A stretch of 5,194 nucleotides of DNA, taken from NCBI GenBank assembly GCA_021788675.1, contig JAJYKI010000057.1, forward strand, positions 1 to 5,194, given 5' to 3'. The DNA is from a bacterium. GTDB lineage: Bacteria > Patescibacteriota > Saccharimonadia > Saccharimonadales > UBA4665. This document shows positions 1 through 5,032 of this stretch, piece after piece. Under the pieces are notes generated by a model, which ran no database searches, was not told where the DNA came from, and was given only the letters and a program-made list of their open reading frames with translations. How positions within the stretch are numbered: position 1 is the first letter of the stretch; the number at the start of each line of letters is the position of its first letter. The position numbers and the translations under genes were made by a program.

Positions 1-855
1 TTTGACCATGCCGGCAATCTTTTGGTCAAGGTCGACGTTCGGTTCTGTCGCGTCGATTAATAGAAAGCAGATGTCTGCCTGTTCGATGGCAGAGAGAGAT
101 CTTAAGACGCTAAACTGTTCAATCCCCTTTTCGATACGTCCGGGACGTCTTATGCCAGCAGTATCCATAATTTCAATCTCCCGGCCATTGTACTTAACAA
201 TTCCGCGATTGACGTCTCTAGTAGTGCCGGCTCTGGCGGCAACCAGCGCCTGCTGTTTATTCAAGATGGTATTAAACAGGCTGGATTTGCCGACGTTAGG
301 TCTGCCTAAGAGGGCTATTTTGAGACGCTCAACTTCCTTGGTTACTGGAACTTTGTCGATGTTCTTAGTAATACTTGACAGTAGATTGTGAATTCCCTTT
401 GATTGGGTTACGCTCGTCGGCACGATTTCTTTAATGCCAAGTCGGCTGAATTCGTAAACGGCCTCCGGATTTGACTTATCGATTTTGTTGACCACCAGTA
501 TGACCGGCTTGCGGCTTTTGAGTGCCAAACTGGCAACCCGCCGATCTTCTTCGTTGAGGGCTACGTCGGCTTCGACGACGACCAGAACTATGTCTGCACT
601 GTCGCTGGCTTGGATAATCTGTGACTGAATACTGGCCTCGAATTCGTCTTCAGGATTTTTTATGCCAGCCGTATCGACGATCCAGAATTGCTGTCCATTA
701 AAACTGGCTTTGGCGGAAATGCTGTCTCTAGTAGTGCCGGCTTCTCTGGCGACTATAGCTTCGCGTCGCTCCAGGATAGCGTTAAATAAGCTGGACTTGC
801 CGACGTTAGCGCGGCCGACCAGAGCGACGATTGGTATTTTACGTTTAATTGCCAT
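1..855 (-). CDS. der: Ribosome assembly GTPase Der (EngA), 3'-truncated by window edge
   Basis: Der is a tandem-GTPase factor that binds the maturing 50S ribosomal subunit in the cytoplasm. The frame is open for 285 codons from the ATG at 855 to position 1. G domain 1 has a P-loop at residues 14-21 (GRANVGKS), the switch I motif AGTTRD at 39-44, DTAG at 61-64 and NKID at 123-126. G domain 2 has GRPNVGKS at 184-191, AGTTRD at 209-214 and DTAG at 231-234. The second NKxD motif and the C-terminal KH-like domain lie beyond the window; family members are usually about 430-490 residues. Two oddities are seen in domain 1: Ala16 replaces the usual Pro of GRPNVGKS, and the G5 region reads PTSVTQSKG rather than a typical SA/SG form. 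The two AGTTRD codon blocks share 19 identical bases (214-232 and 724-742). The gene lies 39 bases after the pseudouridine synthase gene. No Shine-Dalgarno is visible. The family call is very secure. Confidence 0.97.
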   Translation of the reverse strand, partial: MAIKRKIPIVALVGRANVGKSSLFNAILERREAIVAREAGTTRDSISAKASFNGQQFWIVDTAGIKNPEDEFEASIQSQIIQASDSADIVLVVVEADVALNEEDRRVASLALKSRKPVILVVNKIDKSNPEAVYEFSRLGIKEIVPTSVTQSKGIHNLLSSITKNIDKVPVTKEVERLKIALLGRPNVGKSSLFNTILNKQQALVAARAGTTRDVNRGIVKYNGREIEIMDTAGIRRPGRIEKGIEQFSVLRSLSAIEQADICFLLIDATEPNVDLDQKIAGMVK

Positions 856-862
856 ATTGGAT

Positions 863-868
863 ATTATA
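863..868 (-). promoter_or_regulatory. Candidate -10 element for leaderless der transcript
   Basis: On the minus strand a perfect TATAAT lies 7 bases before the der ATG, in the 39-base gap after the pseudouridine synthase gene. This spacing would place the transcript start at or next to the A of the ATG. No Shine-Dalgarno is present. The -35 region is weak, with ATGCTT at 17-base spacing. The gap is AT-rich, so a chance match is possible. Confidence 0.4.
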
Positions 869-894
869 TAGGAATTATTATATTAAAGCATTAA

Positions 895-1557
895 TTAATC
901 TGTTACTTTTAAATATTCACCCGGTTTTAGGTTTTTTATATCGTATTCGCCAAACCTAATCCTATGCAGTGAGTTGACCCTGTATTGTAGTGCCGCGAAC
1001 GTGCGCCTTATTTGACGATTGCGCCCTTCGCTGATCGTAACCGTCATTGATTTGCGGTCATTAGACATGCCGGATATGCTAAGTCTACTCAATCCGTCAA
1101 CTAACTGAATTCCCCGATTTAAATCATTAACGTCACTTTCTTTGAGTGGCAGATTGAGACCAACTAAATATACCTTGTTTTTTTGGGCGCTAGGATGAGT
1201 CAGGTTTTGAGCTAATTTTCCGTCATTAGTCAATAGCAGTAGTCCGCTCGAGTCTTTATCTAATCTTCCGACCGGTTTTAAAACATGGTATTTTTCTGGC
1301 AATAGATCATAGATTGTTTTAGCTCCCTGCCCTTTGCGACTGACAACGTAGCCTCGCGGCTTATTAAGTGCAACCAGGGTTTTAGCCTGTGGCGCTAGGA
1401 GAAGTTTTTCATCAAGTTTAATCGAGTCATCAGTATTAACGGATTCGCCAATTGACGCAATATGGTCATTAATAATAACCCTGCCTTCTGCAATAGCTTT
1501 GTCTGCGCTGCGACGACTTAAGCCCGTTGCCTGGGCTATATATACATTGATTCGCAT
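895..1557 (-). CDS. rluB: RsuA/RluB-family rRNA pseudouridine synthase
   Basis: This enzyme isomerises a specific uridine in ribosomal RNA to pseudouridine. The 220-residue protein has an N-terminal S4 RNA-binding segment (about residues 1-48, with the helix around LSRRSADKAI). The catalytic domain follows, with the core motif GRLDKDSSGLLLLTNDG at 97-113, where Asp100 is the predicted catalytic nucleophile. The second conserved block EGRNRQIRR is at 177-185. Length is slightly short for the RsuA/RluB/RluF group (about 230-290) but no catalytic motif is missing. The start at 1557 is chosen because the S4 domain begins immediately and an upstream gene ends 8 bases earlier. The neighbour Der also acts on the large subunit, which favours the 23S-specific RluB type over the 16S-specific RsuA; that sub-assignment is an inference. 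No Shine-Dalgarno is visible. Confidence 0.92.
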   Translation of the reverse strand: MRINVYIAQATGLSRRSADKAIAEGRVIINDHIASIGESVNTDDSIKLDEKLLLAPQAKTLVALNKPRGYVVSRKGQGAKTIYDLLPEKYHVLKPVGRLDKDSSGLLLLTNDGKLAQNLTHPSAQKNKVYLVGLNLPLKESDVNDLNRGIQLVDGLSRLSISGMSNDRKSMTVTISEGRNRQIRRTFAALQYRVNSLHRIRFGEYDIKNLKPGEYLKVTD

Positions 1558-1564
1558 TAATTAT

Positions 1565-1570
1565 GTTATA
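1565..1570 (-). promoter_or_regulatory. Weak -10-like element before the pseudouridine synthase start
   Basis: TATAAC on the minus strand ends 7 bases before the ATG at 1557 and overlaps the stop codon of the response regulator gene. The spacing matches that seen before der and the NYN gene. There is no Shine-Dalgarno and no clear -35. Co-transcription from upstream is an equally good explanation. Confidence 0.25.
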
Positions 1571-2570
1571 GAGCTACGTTGTTAGGGTCTGAAGGGTCAA
1601 ATGGCTTTGGTGTTGTAGTTTGGGGGTTTACCGGGTTGGACATTATATTGTTAGCTTCTTCCTGAGCAACTAATTCTTCCAGACTTTTTTGCGGTGCGGT
1701 ATTGTTGAGCGGTTGAATGACTTTTTTGCCACTGATATCTACACTGCTATTGTTGCTCTCTGGATTTACCTGAGGCGTCGGGTTGACATTTGTCATAGGT
1801 GCTTGCGGCTCGCTAGCGGCCGGAGGCTGAACTGTTGGAGCGACTGGATTAGCTTGGGGCTGTTCGCTGCCTGACAGCATTTCGTTTACGGCCTGTGCAA
1901 GTGTTTGGTCGTTGGCGGCTTGGTTGTCGGGTATTGCTGCTTGTTGAGGAGCGCCATTTACAGGAGCTTGTGGCTGATTGCTTACAGGATTAGAAATTGC
2001 CGGGTTCGGGGTGCTAAGAAAATTATTAATCTGATTTTGCATGGTGGTATTTTCCTGGGCTTCGGTTTGCGCAAGGTTTTGACCAATATCGTTGGTAGTT
2101 TGTTCGATGTTGATTGGTGCCGCTGGCTCTGGTGCGGGTGTCGGTGCAGGTGTCGGTGCCGGTGCGGGCGCAGGCATTGGCTCTGGTGCAGGTGCTGCCG
2201 TATTGTCATCTAAGAGCTCGTGTGAAGCTTTAACAATATCTTCAAGTGTGACTTGTGACTTAACTAGATATCTATCGGCTCCAAGTTTATTGGCGCGTGA
2301 TTGGTCCTCGGATTGACCCAGGGCTGTGAGCATAATGACTTTAGTGGCTTGGATTTCCGGTGTATTCCTTAATATGTCAAGCATCTCAAAGCCACTTATT
2401 TTTGGCATCATAACATCTGAGATGATTAGATCAGGCTTCTCGGCCTTGGCTACGACCAATGCCTCTTCGCCGTCTTTTGCAGAGACGATTGTATACCCCT
2501 CTGCCTGTAACCGGGCTTCATATATTTCCCTAAGGTTGTTATCGTCTTCTACGAGGAGTACTTTTGCCAT
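1566..2570 (-). CDS. CheY-like response regulator with long disordered Pro/Ala/Asn/Gln-rich tail
   Basis: The 334-residue protein begins with a complete receiver domain (residues 1-120). The acidic pocket is Glu8, Asp9 and Asp10, the phospho-acceptor is Asp52 (in SDVMMPKISG), the switch Thr is Thr82, and the conserved Lys is Lys104. Lys104 is followed by Ser rather than the usual Pro. No winged-helix, HTH, GGDEF or other output domain follows. Residues 125-152 are a PAP/PTPA repeat, and about 153-290 is rich in Asn, Gln, Pro and Ala and probably disordered. A more ordered piece at about 278-309 includes KSLEELVAQEEANNI, a likely short helix. The protein is cytoplasmic, with no signal or membrane segment. 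It lies 44 bases after the histidine kinase gene and is probably its phosphorylation partner. Output is probably by protein-protein contact through the tail rather than DNA binding; that is an inference. The receiver call is certain and the tail's role unknown. Confidence 0.93.
   Translation of the reverse strand: MAKVLLVEDDNNLREIYEARLQAEGYTIVSAKDGEEALVVAKAEKPDLIISDVMMPKISGFEMLDILRNTPEIQATKVIMLTALGQSEDQSRANKLGADRYLVKSQVTLEDIVKASHELLDDNTAAPAPEPMPAPAPAPTPAPTPAPEPAAPINIEQTTNDIGQNLAQTEAQENTTMQNQINNFLSTPNPAISNPVSNQPQAPVNGAPQQAAIPDNQAANDQTLAQAVNEMLSGSEQPQANPVAPTVQPPAASEPQAPMTNVNPTPQVNPESNNSSVDISGKKVIQPLNNTAPQKSLEELVAQEEANNIMSNPVNPQTTTPKPFDPSDPNNVAL
2125..2195. repeat. Short GC-rich tandem repeat encoding the PAP/PTPA linker
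   Basis: Within the response regulator gene the plus strand shows GGTGTCGGTGC twice at 12-base period (2137-2147 and 2149-2159), with GGCTCTGGTGC at both ends (2125-2135 and 2179-2189). On the coding strand this gives alternating Pro-Ala with Thr or Glu at residues about 126-149. Such arrays can change length by slippage in whole codon units, which would alter the linker after the receiver domain without breaking the frame. Confidence 0.75.
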
Positions 2571-2586
2571 ATTTTAAATCGCCTAG

Positions 2587-2591
2587 TCCTT
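2587..2591 (-). promoter_or_regulatory. Distant AAGGA upstream of the response regulator start
   Basis: AAGGA on the minus strand lies 16 bases before the ATG at 2570, further than the usual 5-10. It is the only Shine-Dalgarno-like sequence before any of the six main start codons here. It may be weak or non-functional. Confidence 0.25.
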
Positions 2592-2603
2592 ATTTATGAG
2601 GTT

Positions 2604-2615
2604 ATGCTTAAGCAT
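2604..2615. repeat. Perfect 12-base palindrome at the kinase/regulator junction
   Basis: ATGCTTAAGCAT is its own reverse complement. It spans the first base read of the kinase TAA stop codon and the start of the 44-base gap to the response regulator gene. There is no loop and no T-run, so it is not a terminator. A dimeric regulator site is possible, as is chance. Confidence 0.35.
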
Positions 2616-3955
2616 TATTGTAGCACGGGTTCATTTGTAGTACTAATAGGGTCGATTACGCTATTGGCTGCCTCTTTGCGTTTTTCATTTTCGGCCTGTT
2701 CATTGGTTAGCCTAGGTAGGTTAATGAAAAAGGTTGAGCCTTTGCCCATAGTACTCTCGACCCATATTCTTCCTTGATAAAGTTCTACTATCTTGCGACA
2801 AATATATAACCCCAGACCGGTACCGCCAATTGTTCTGGTGGCAGAGTTGTCGACACGATAAAACTTTTGAAATAGGTGTGGTATGTCTTCTTCCGGTATG
2901 CCTACGCCCGTATCTTTGACGAAGAGCTGTACGACCTGTTGATCGCCGGTTAATCCAAGCGTAATTTTGCCCTGGTCCGTATATTTAACGGCGTTATCGA
3001 AAAGATTAGTTATGACTTCACGCATTCGGTCAGGATCGGCCAGAACATAAAAGAGAGGTTTTATGACTTTCATGCCGGCAGCAGTCTTATTGGTCGCATC
3101 AATTGTATTATTGGACCCCAGGCTGAAGTCCAGGGTCAAACCTTTTTTATCGGCTGCAAATCTCAAGTCGTTAGTTAGTTGATCAAGAAAAGCTCCAATT
3201 TCAATTAGTACCGGATGTGATGTCAGGCGTCCATCTTCAGCTTTAGCAGATGTTAACAGATCCTGGAAAAGCTTGCCTAGGTGTTGAGTTGATTCGTGGG
3301 CTTTCTCTAGATATTGGCGGGCTCGACTGTCAATCGTGCTGACCTTTTCGTTTAGAGCCAGCGCCAAGTAGCCTTCAATGGCTGCTACGGGTGTACGCAT
3401 TTCATGGCTAGCTGTGCTTATAAACTCAGATCTTTGCTTCTCTTCAAGCCTTTCCTGGGTCACATCCCGGAAGATGGCTACCGCACCGGTAAGTTGTTTT
3501 CGCTGGTCCAATAGTGGCGACACGCTAAGAGATATGGGGATTTGTTTTTTGTTTCTGGTCATCAGGTTTGCGTTATTATCTCTGATGGTAGAGTCAGGAT
3601 TTTTATAGATACGATTTAACGGGTTGAGTTCATCAGGATATGCCTCGCCTTTTTCGTTAACTAGTTTGATAACGGATTTATAGTCTAGTTTTCTGGCTTC
3701 ATCTTCCGGCCAGCCGCTTATTTTGGCTGCTCCGGGGTTGAAAAGCTGTATAATCCCGTCCTTGTCTATGAGCATCACGCCATCTTCAATGGCGTTAAGG
3801 ATTATGCTGGACTTTTGCTTCTCGTCTCTAAGGTTGCCTTCCAGATTATTTCCATTAGGTTTGCCTGTATTTTTGCTCTTAGTGGCAAAAAACCAATAGG
3901 CCATCGCGACAATAATTAATCCAAGCCCAAGATTTATAAGAATGTATATGCTCAT
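2615..3955 (-). CDS. Membrane-anchored PAS-domain sensor histidine kinase
   Basis: The 446-residue kinase has one N-terminal membrane helix (about residues 3-23) followed by a basic stretch. There is no extracellular loop, so sensing is expected from the cytoplasmic PAS domain (about 48-168; NAIEDGVMLIDKDG at its start). The HisKA dimerisation domain follows, with the phospho-acceptor His184 in STASHEMRTP. The HATPase domain (about 300-416) has the N-box around Asn317 and Asn321, the G1 box DTGVGIP at 348-354, the F-box region LFQKFYR at 361-367 and the G2 box GGTGLGL at 377-383. All key catalytic residues are present. A 30-residue tail rich in charged and polar residues ends the protein. It resembles PhoR/VicK-type kinases but lacks their external sensor. 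It is the first gene of the minus-strand cluster, with a promoter candidate upstream. The ATG at 3955 directly precedes the membrane helix. The signal is unknown. Confidence 0.95.
   Translation of the reverse strand: MSIYILINLGLGLIIVAMAYWFFATKSKNTGKPNGNNLEGNLRDEKQKSSIILNAIEDGVMLIDKDGIIQLFNPGAAKISGWPEDEARKLDYKSVIKLVNEKGEAYPDELNPLNRIYKNPDSTIRDNNANLMTRNKKQIPISLSVSPLLDQRKQLTGAVAIFRDVTQERLEEKQRSEFISTASHEMRTPVAAIEGYLALALNEKVSTIDSRARQYLEKAHESTQHLGKLFQDLLTSAKAEDGRLTSHPVLIEIGAFLDQLTNDLRFAADKKGLTLDFSLGSNNTIDATNKTAAGMKVIKPLFYVLADPDRMREVITNLFDNAVKYTDQGKITLGLTGDQQVVQLFVKDTGVGIPEEDIPHLFQKFYRVDNSATRTIGGTGLGLYICRKIVELYQGRIWVESTMGKGSTFFINLPRLTNEQAENEKRKEAANSVIDPISTTNEPVLQ
2617..2625 (-). promoter_or_regulatory. 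Possible extended -10 for the response regulator gene
   Basis: On the minus strand TGcTACAAT (extended -10 form TGn plus a 5/6 match to TATAAT) lies in the last codons of the kinase gene. It would start a transcript near 2610 with a leader of about 40 bases for the response regulator. The -35 region is poor. Confidence 0.3.
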
Positions 3956-3978
3956 ATCGGTTATGATTATCTACAAAC

Positions 3979-4007
3979 ATTATCCCTGTTTACCATAAGC
4001 AAGGCAA
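3979..4007 (-). promoter_or_regulatory. Sigma70-type promoter for the kinase/regulator cluster
   Basis: Read on the minus strand, TTGCCT (4007-4002; 4/6 match to TTGACA) and GATAAT (3984-3979; 5/6 match) are separated by exactly 17 bases. Transcription would start near 3972, giving the kinase mRNA a leader of roughly 17 bases with no Shine-Dalgarno. A second GATAAT at 3971-3966 could start an even shorter leader. The promoter is divergent from the tRNA promoter on the other strand. Confidence 0.55.
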
Positions 4008-4028
4008 CCTATATATAAACTTGGCTTA

Positions 4029-4057
4029 TAGACTAAGGCTAACAGATGTGATAAGAT
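4029..4057 (+). promoter_or_regulatory. tRNA-Glu promoter with extended -10
   Basis: TAGACT (4029-4034; 4/6 match to TTGACA) and TAAGAT (4052-4057; 4/6 match) are 17 bases apart, and TG at 4049-4050 makes an extended -10. Transcription would start near 4064, leaving about 11 bases of 5' leader for RNase P to remove before the tRNA. Confidence 0.5.
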
Positions 4058-4074
4058 TCGATTCTGTAAACATC

Positions 4075-4151
4075 GGCCCCTTCGTCTAGCGGTCCAGGAC
4101 TCCGGGTTCTCAGTCCGGCAATCGCGGGTTCGAATCCCGCAGGGGTCACCA
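4075..4151 (+). tRNA. tRNA-Glu (anticodon CTC), CCA encoded
   Basis: The 77-base gene folds as a full cloverleaf. The acceptor stem 4075-4081 pairs with 4141-4147, with one G-U at the second pair. The D arm strongly resembles bacterial tRNA-Glu (GTCTAG...AGGAC). The anticodon stem CCGGG/TCCGG ends in a G-U pair, and its loop TTCTCAG gives anticodon CTC, which reads GAG. A 5-base variable region precedes the T stem GCGGG/CCCGC with loop TTCGAAT. Discriminator A4148 is followed by an encoded CCA at 4149-4151. The CTC isoacceptor reads only GAG, so another tRNA-Glu (TTC) is expected elsewhere. No terminator hairpin follows, so read-through towards the deacetylase gene is possible. Confidence 0.96.
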
Positions 4152-4263
4152 AGAGAGAATTACAGACAAGAAATTGTTATAAAATTCCAAACTAAATGAT
4201 GTCTAGTAATTACTCATCTGTTAAATAGTTCGATTCTCCATGGCTGGTTGATATACTTCAGTT
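4152..4263. other. 112-base intergenic region between tRNA-Glu and the deacetylase gene
   Basis: This AT-rich stretch holds no credible ORF and no terminator. TGtTATAAA at 4175-4183 is a possible extended -10 without a matching -35. The stronger TGaTATACT sits just before the gene. No copy of the tRNA 3' end is present, so there is no sign of a tRNA integration site. Confidence 0.5.
4249..4257 (+). promoter_or_regulatory. Extended -10 promoter for leaderless deacetylase mRNA
   Basis: TGaTATACT (TGn plus a 5/6 match to TATAAT) ends 6 bases before the ATG at 4264. With the hexamer at -12 to -7, transcription would begin exactly on the A of the start codon. No Shine-Dalgarno is present. The -35 (TTCGAT at 17 bases) is poor, which extended -10 promoters tolerate. 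Confidence 0.55.
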
Positions 4264-4899
4264 ATGACAAAACGATATCTAATAGTTAACGCTGACGATT
4301 TTGGTTATAGCTATGGGATAAACAAGGGAATTATTGAATCTCACACCAAGGGCATAGTAACCAGTACTTCAGTAATGGTTGACTCAATTGCTGCTCATGA
4401 GGCTGTTAACTTGATTGATTATCCTGATTTGTCTATAGGACTTCATTTTGTACCCAGCAGTTCATTGAGCATCGAGAAAGAACTAAAACGCCAAGTTGAT
4501 AAATTCGTTGAAATTCTTGATGCAAAGCCCGACCATATTGATGTTCATAAACGACTTAATTTGACAGGCGAAATTGAAAAAGTATTAAGGGAATATTCTA
4601 AAGCACATAAAGTACCAGTCAGAAGGCTTGGTTGTGCAAAGTTTATTGATTCTTTTTATGGTCCCCATGCTAAAGGCGACTTGTCGGTCAACCAACTGAA
4701 GTCGGCTATTAATGAAGCTACTGATGAGTATAACGAAATTATGTGTCATGTCGGTTATTCTGATGACTACTTAAGAAAAACTAGTTCCTATAATGACCCA
4801 AGAGAAGAAGAGCTAAAATCAATAAGCGACCCATCAATAAAGGACTACACTCAAGAACAAGGATTAACTCTTATTAACTGGCATTCAATTAAAATCTAA
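4264..4899 (+). CDS. YdjC/ChbG-family carbohydrate deacetylase, short form
   Basis: Members of this family are metal-dependent enzymes that remove acetyl groups from N-acetyl sugars such as chitooligosaccharides. The 211-residue protein shows the family opening NADDFG at 9-14 (metal-site acidic residue Asp11 or Asp12), then GIVTSTSVMV at 30-39 and IGLHF at 58-62 with likely metal ligand His61. KPDHIDVHK at 88-96 follows with a second likely ligand, His95. A late block CHVGYSDD at 161-168 precedes the REEEL-type segment at 180-184. The usual HIDSHQH-type motif is altered here to HIDVHKR, losing one His. The protein is shorter than typical members (about 240-300). No signal peptide is seen, so it is probably cytoplasmic. 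The DNA is more AT-rich than the left cluster: 4501-4560 is 33% GC, against 55% in 541-600. Substrate is unknown, and reduced or altered activity is possible. Confidence 0.85.
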   Translation: MTKRYLIVNADDFGYSYGINKGIIESHTKGIVTSTSVMVDSIAAHEAVNLIDYPDLSIGLHFVPSSSLSIEKELKRQVDKFVEILDAKPDHIDVHKRLNLTGEIEKVLREYSKAHKVPVRRLGCAKFIDSFYGPHAKGDLSVNQLKSAINEATDEYNEIMCHVGYSDDYLRKTSSYNDPREEELKSISDPSIKDYTQEQGLTLINWHSIKI

Positions 4900-4936
4900 G
4901 GACAGCTATCATGGGCTACAATCATCAAAAAATATA

Positions 4937-4964
4937 TTGACTAGTATGTCAACTCTGATATAAT
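4937..4964 (+). promoter_or_regulatory. Near-consensus extended -10 promoter
   Basis: TTGACT (4937-4942; 5/6 match) and a perfect TATAAT (4959-4964) are 16 bases apart, with TG at 4956-4957 forming an extended -10. It is the best promoter in the window and predicts a start at about A4971. TTGAC and GTCAA (4937-4941 and 4948-4952) form an inverted repeat across the -35, a possible operator. Confidence 0.75.
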
Positions 4965-4970
4965 TTAATT

Positions 4971-5012
4971 ACTGCACCTCGTTTGGACGCAAGTTCTCGC
5001 GAGGTCTTTTTT
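4971..5012 (+). ncRNA. Candidate 42-nt structured RNA or leader
   Basis: The predicted transcript starts near A4971, only 5 bases before a hairpin, and should end in the T-run at 5007-5012. The fold has a 6-bp lower stem (4976-4981 with 5000-5005), a symmetric 3x3 internal loop (UUU/UCG), a 4-bp upper stem (4985-4988 with 4993-4996, one G-U) and a GCAA tetraloop of the GNRA class. It could be a free small RNA, an attenuator ahead of the NYN gene, or only a terminator. I recognise no known RNA family in it. Confidence 0.45.
4976..5012 (+). terminator. Intrinsic terminator
   Basis: ACCTCG (4976-4981) pairs with CGAGGT (5000-5005), and the stem is followed by C and six T (5007-5012). An inner stem is capped by GCAA. 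It would also end transcripts reading through from the deacetylase gene, whose stop codon is 77 bases upstream. On the minus strand no T-run follows, so it works in one direction. Confidence 0.75.
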
Positions 5013-5019
5013 ATTGTTG

Positions 5020-5025
5020 TAGAAT
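5020..5025 (+). promoter_or_regulatory. -10-like element for leaderless NYN-gene mRNA
   Basis: TAGAAT (5/6 match to TATAAT) ends 7 bases before the ATG at 5033 and lies just after the terminator T-run. No Shine-Dalgarno is at normal distance, and the GAGGT at 5001-5005 is 27 bases away inside the hairpin. No clear -35 is seen. Confidence 0.4.
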
Positions 5026-5032
5026 TACTCTT

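Larger units (their letters stand above)
4900..5032. other. 133-base intergenic region between deacetylase and NYN genes
   Basis: This gap holds a strong plus-strand promoter (4937-4964), a 5-base inverted repeat over its -35 (4937-4952), a hairpin with T-run (4976-5012) and a second -10-like element just before the NYN start. It is the densest regulatory stretch in the window. Confidence 0.7.

Noticed and set aside
2..391. Plus-strand open frame of 129 codons, and a similar one at 662-871
   Set aside because: Both are antisense to the two GTPase domains of der and resemble each other only because the domains are homologous. The minus-strand frame has clear GTPase motifs.
1905..2316. Plus-strand open frames with Cys/Arg-rich or Gly/Ala/Val-rich repeats, and a minus-strand His/Arg-rich frame at 1982-2209
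   Set aside because: These are other-frame readings of the GC-rich repeat in the response regulator gene; the composition is explained by the repeat.
3378..3608. Plus-strand open frame of 76 codons
   Set aside because: It lies antisense to the PAS and HisKA region of the kinase, with no promoter, ribosome site or recognisable motif.
4040..4237. Short repeats flanking tRNA-Glu: inverted TAACAGATG/CATCTGTTA (4040-4048, 4215-4223) and direct TTCGATTCT (4057-4065, 4229-4237), considered as att or mobile-element ends
   Set aside because: They are only 9 bases, no copy of the tRNA 3' end is present, and no integrase or transposase is in the window.
4911..4940. Nine-codon ORF (MGYNHQKIY) preceded by AAGGA at 8-base spacing
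   Set aside because: It is too short to support and overlaps the -35 of the next promoter. The AAGGA falls on the deacetylase stop codon and other genes here do not use such sites.
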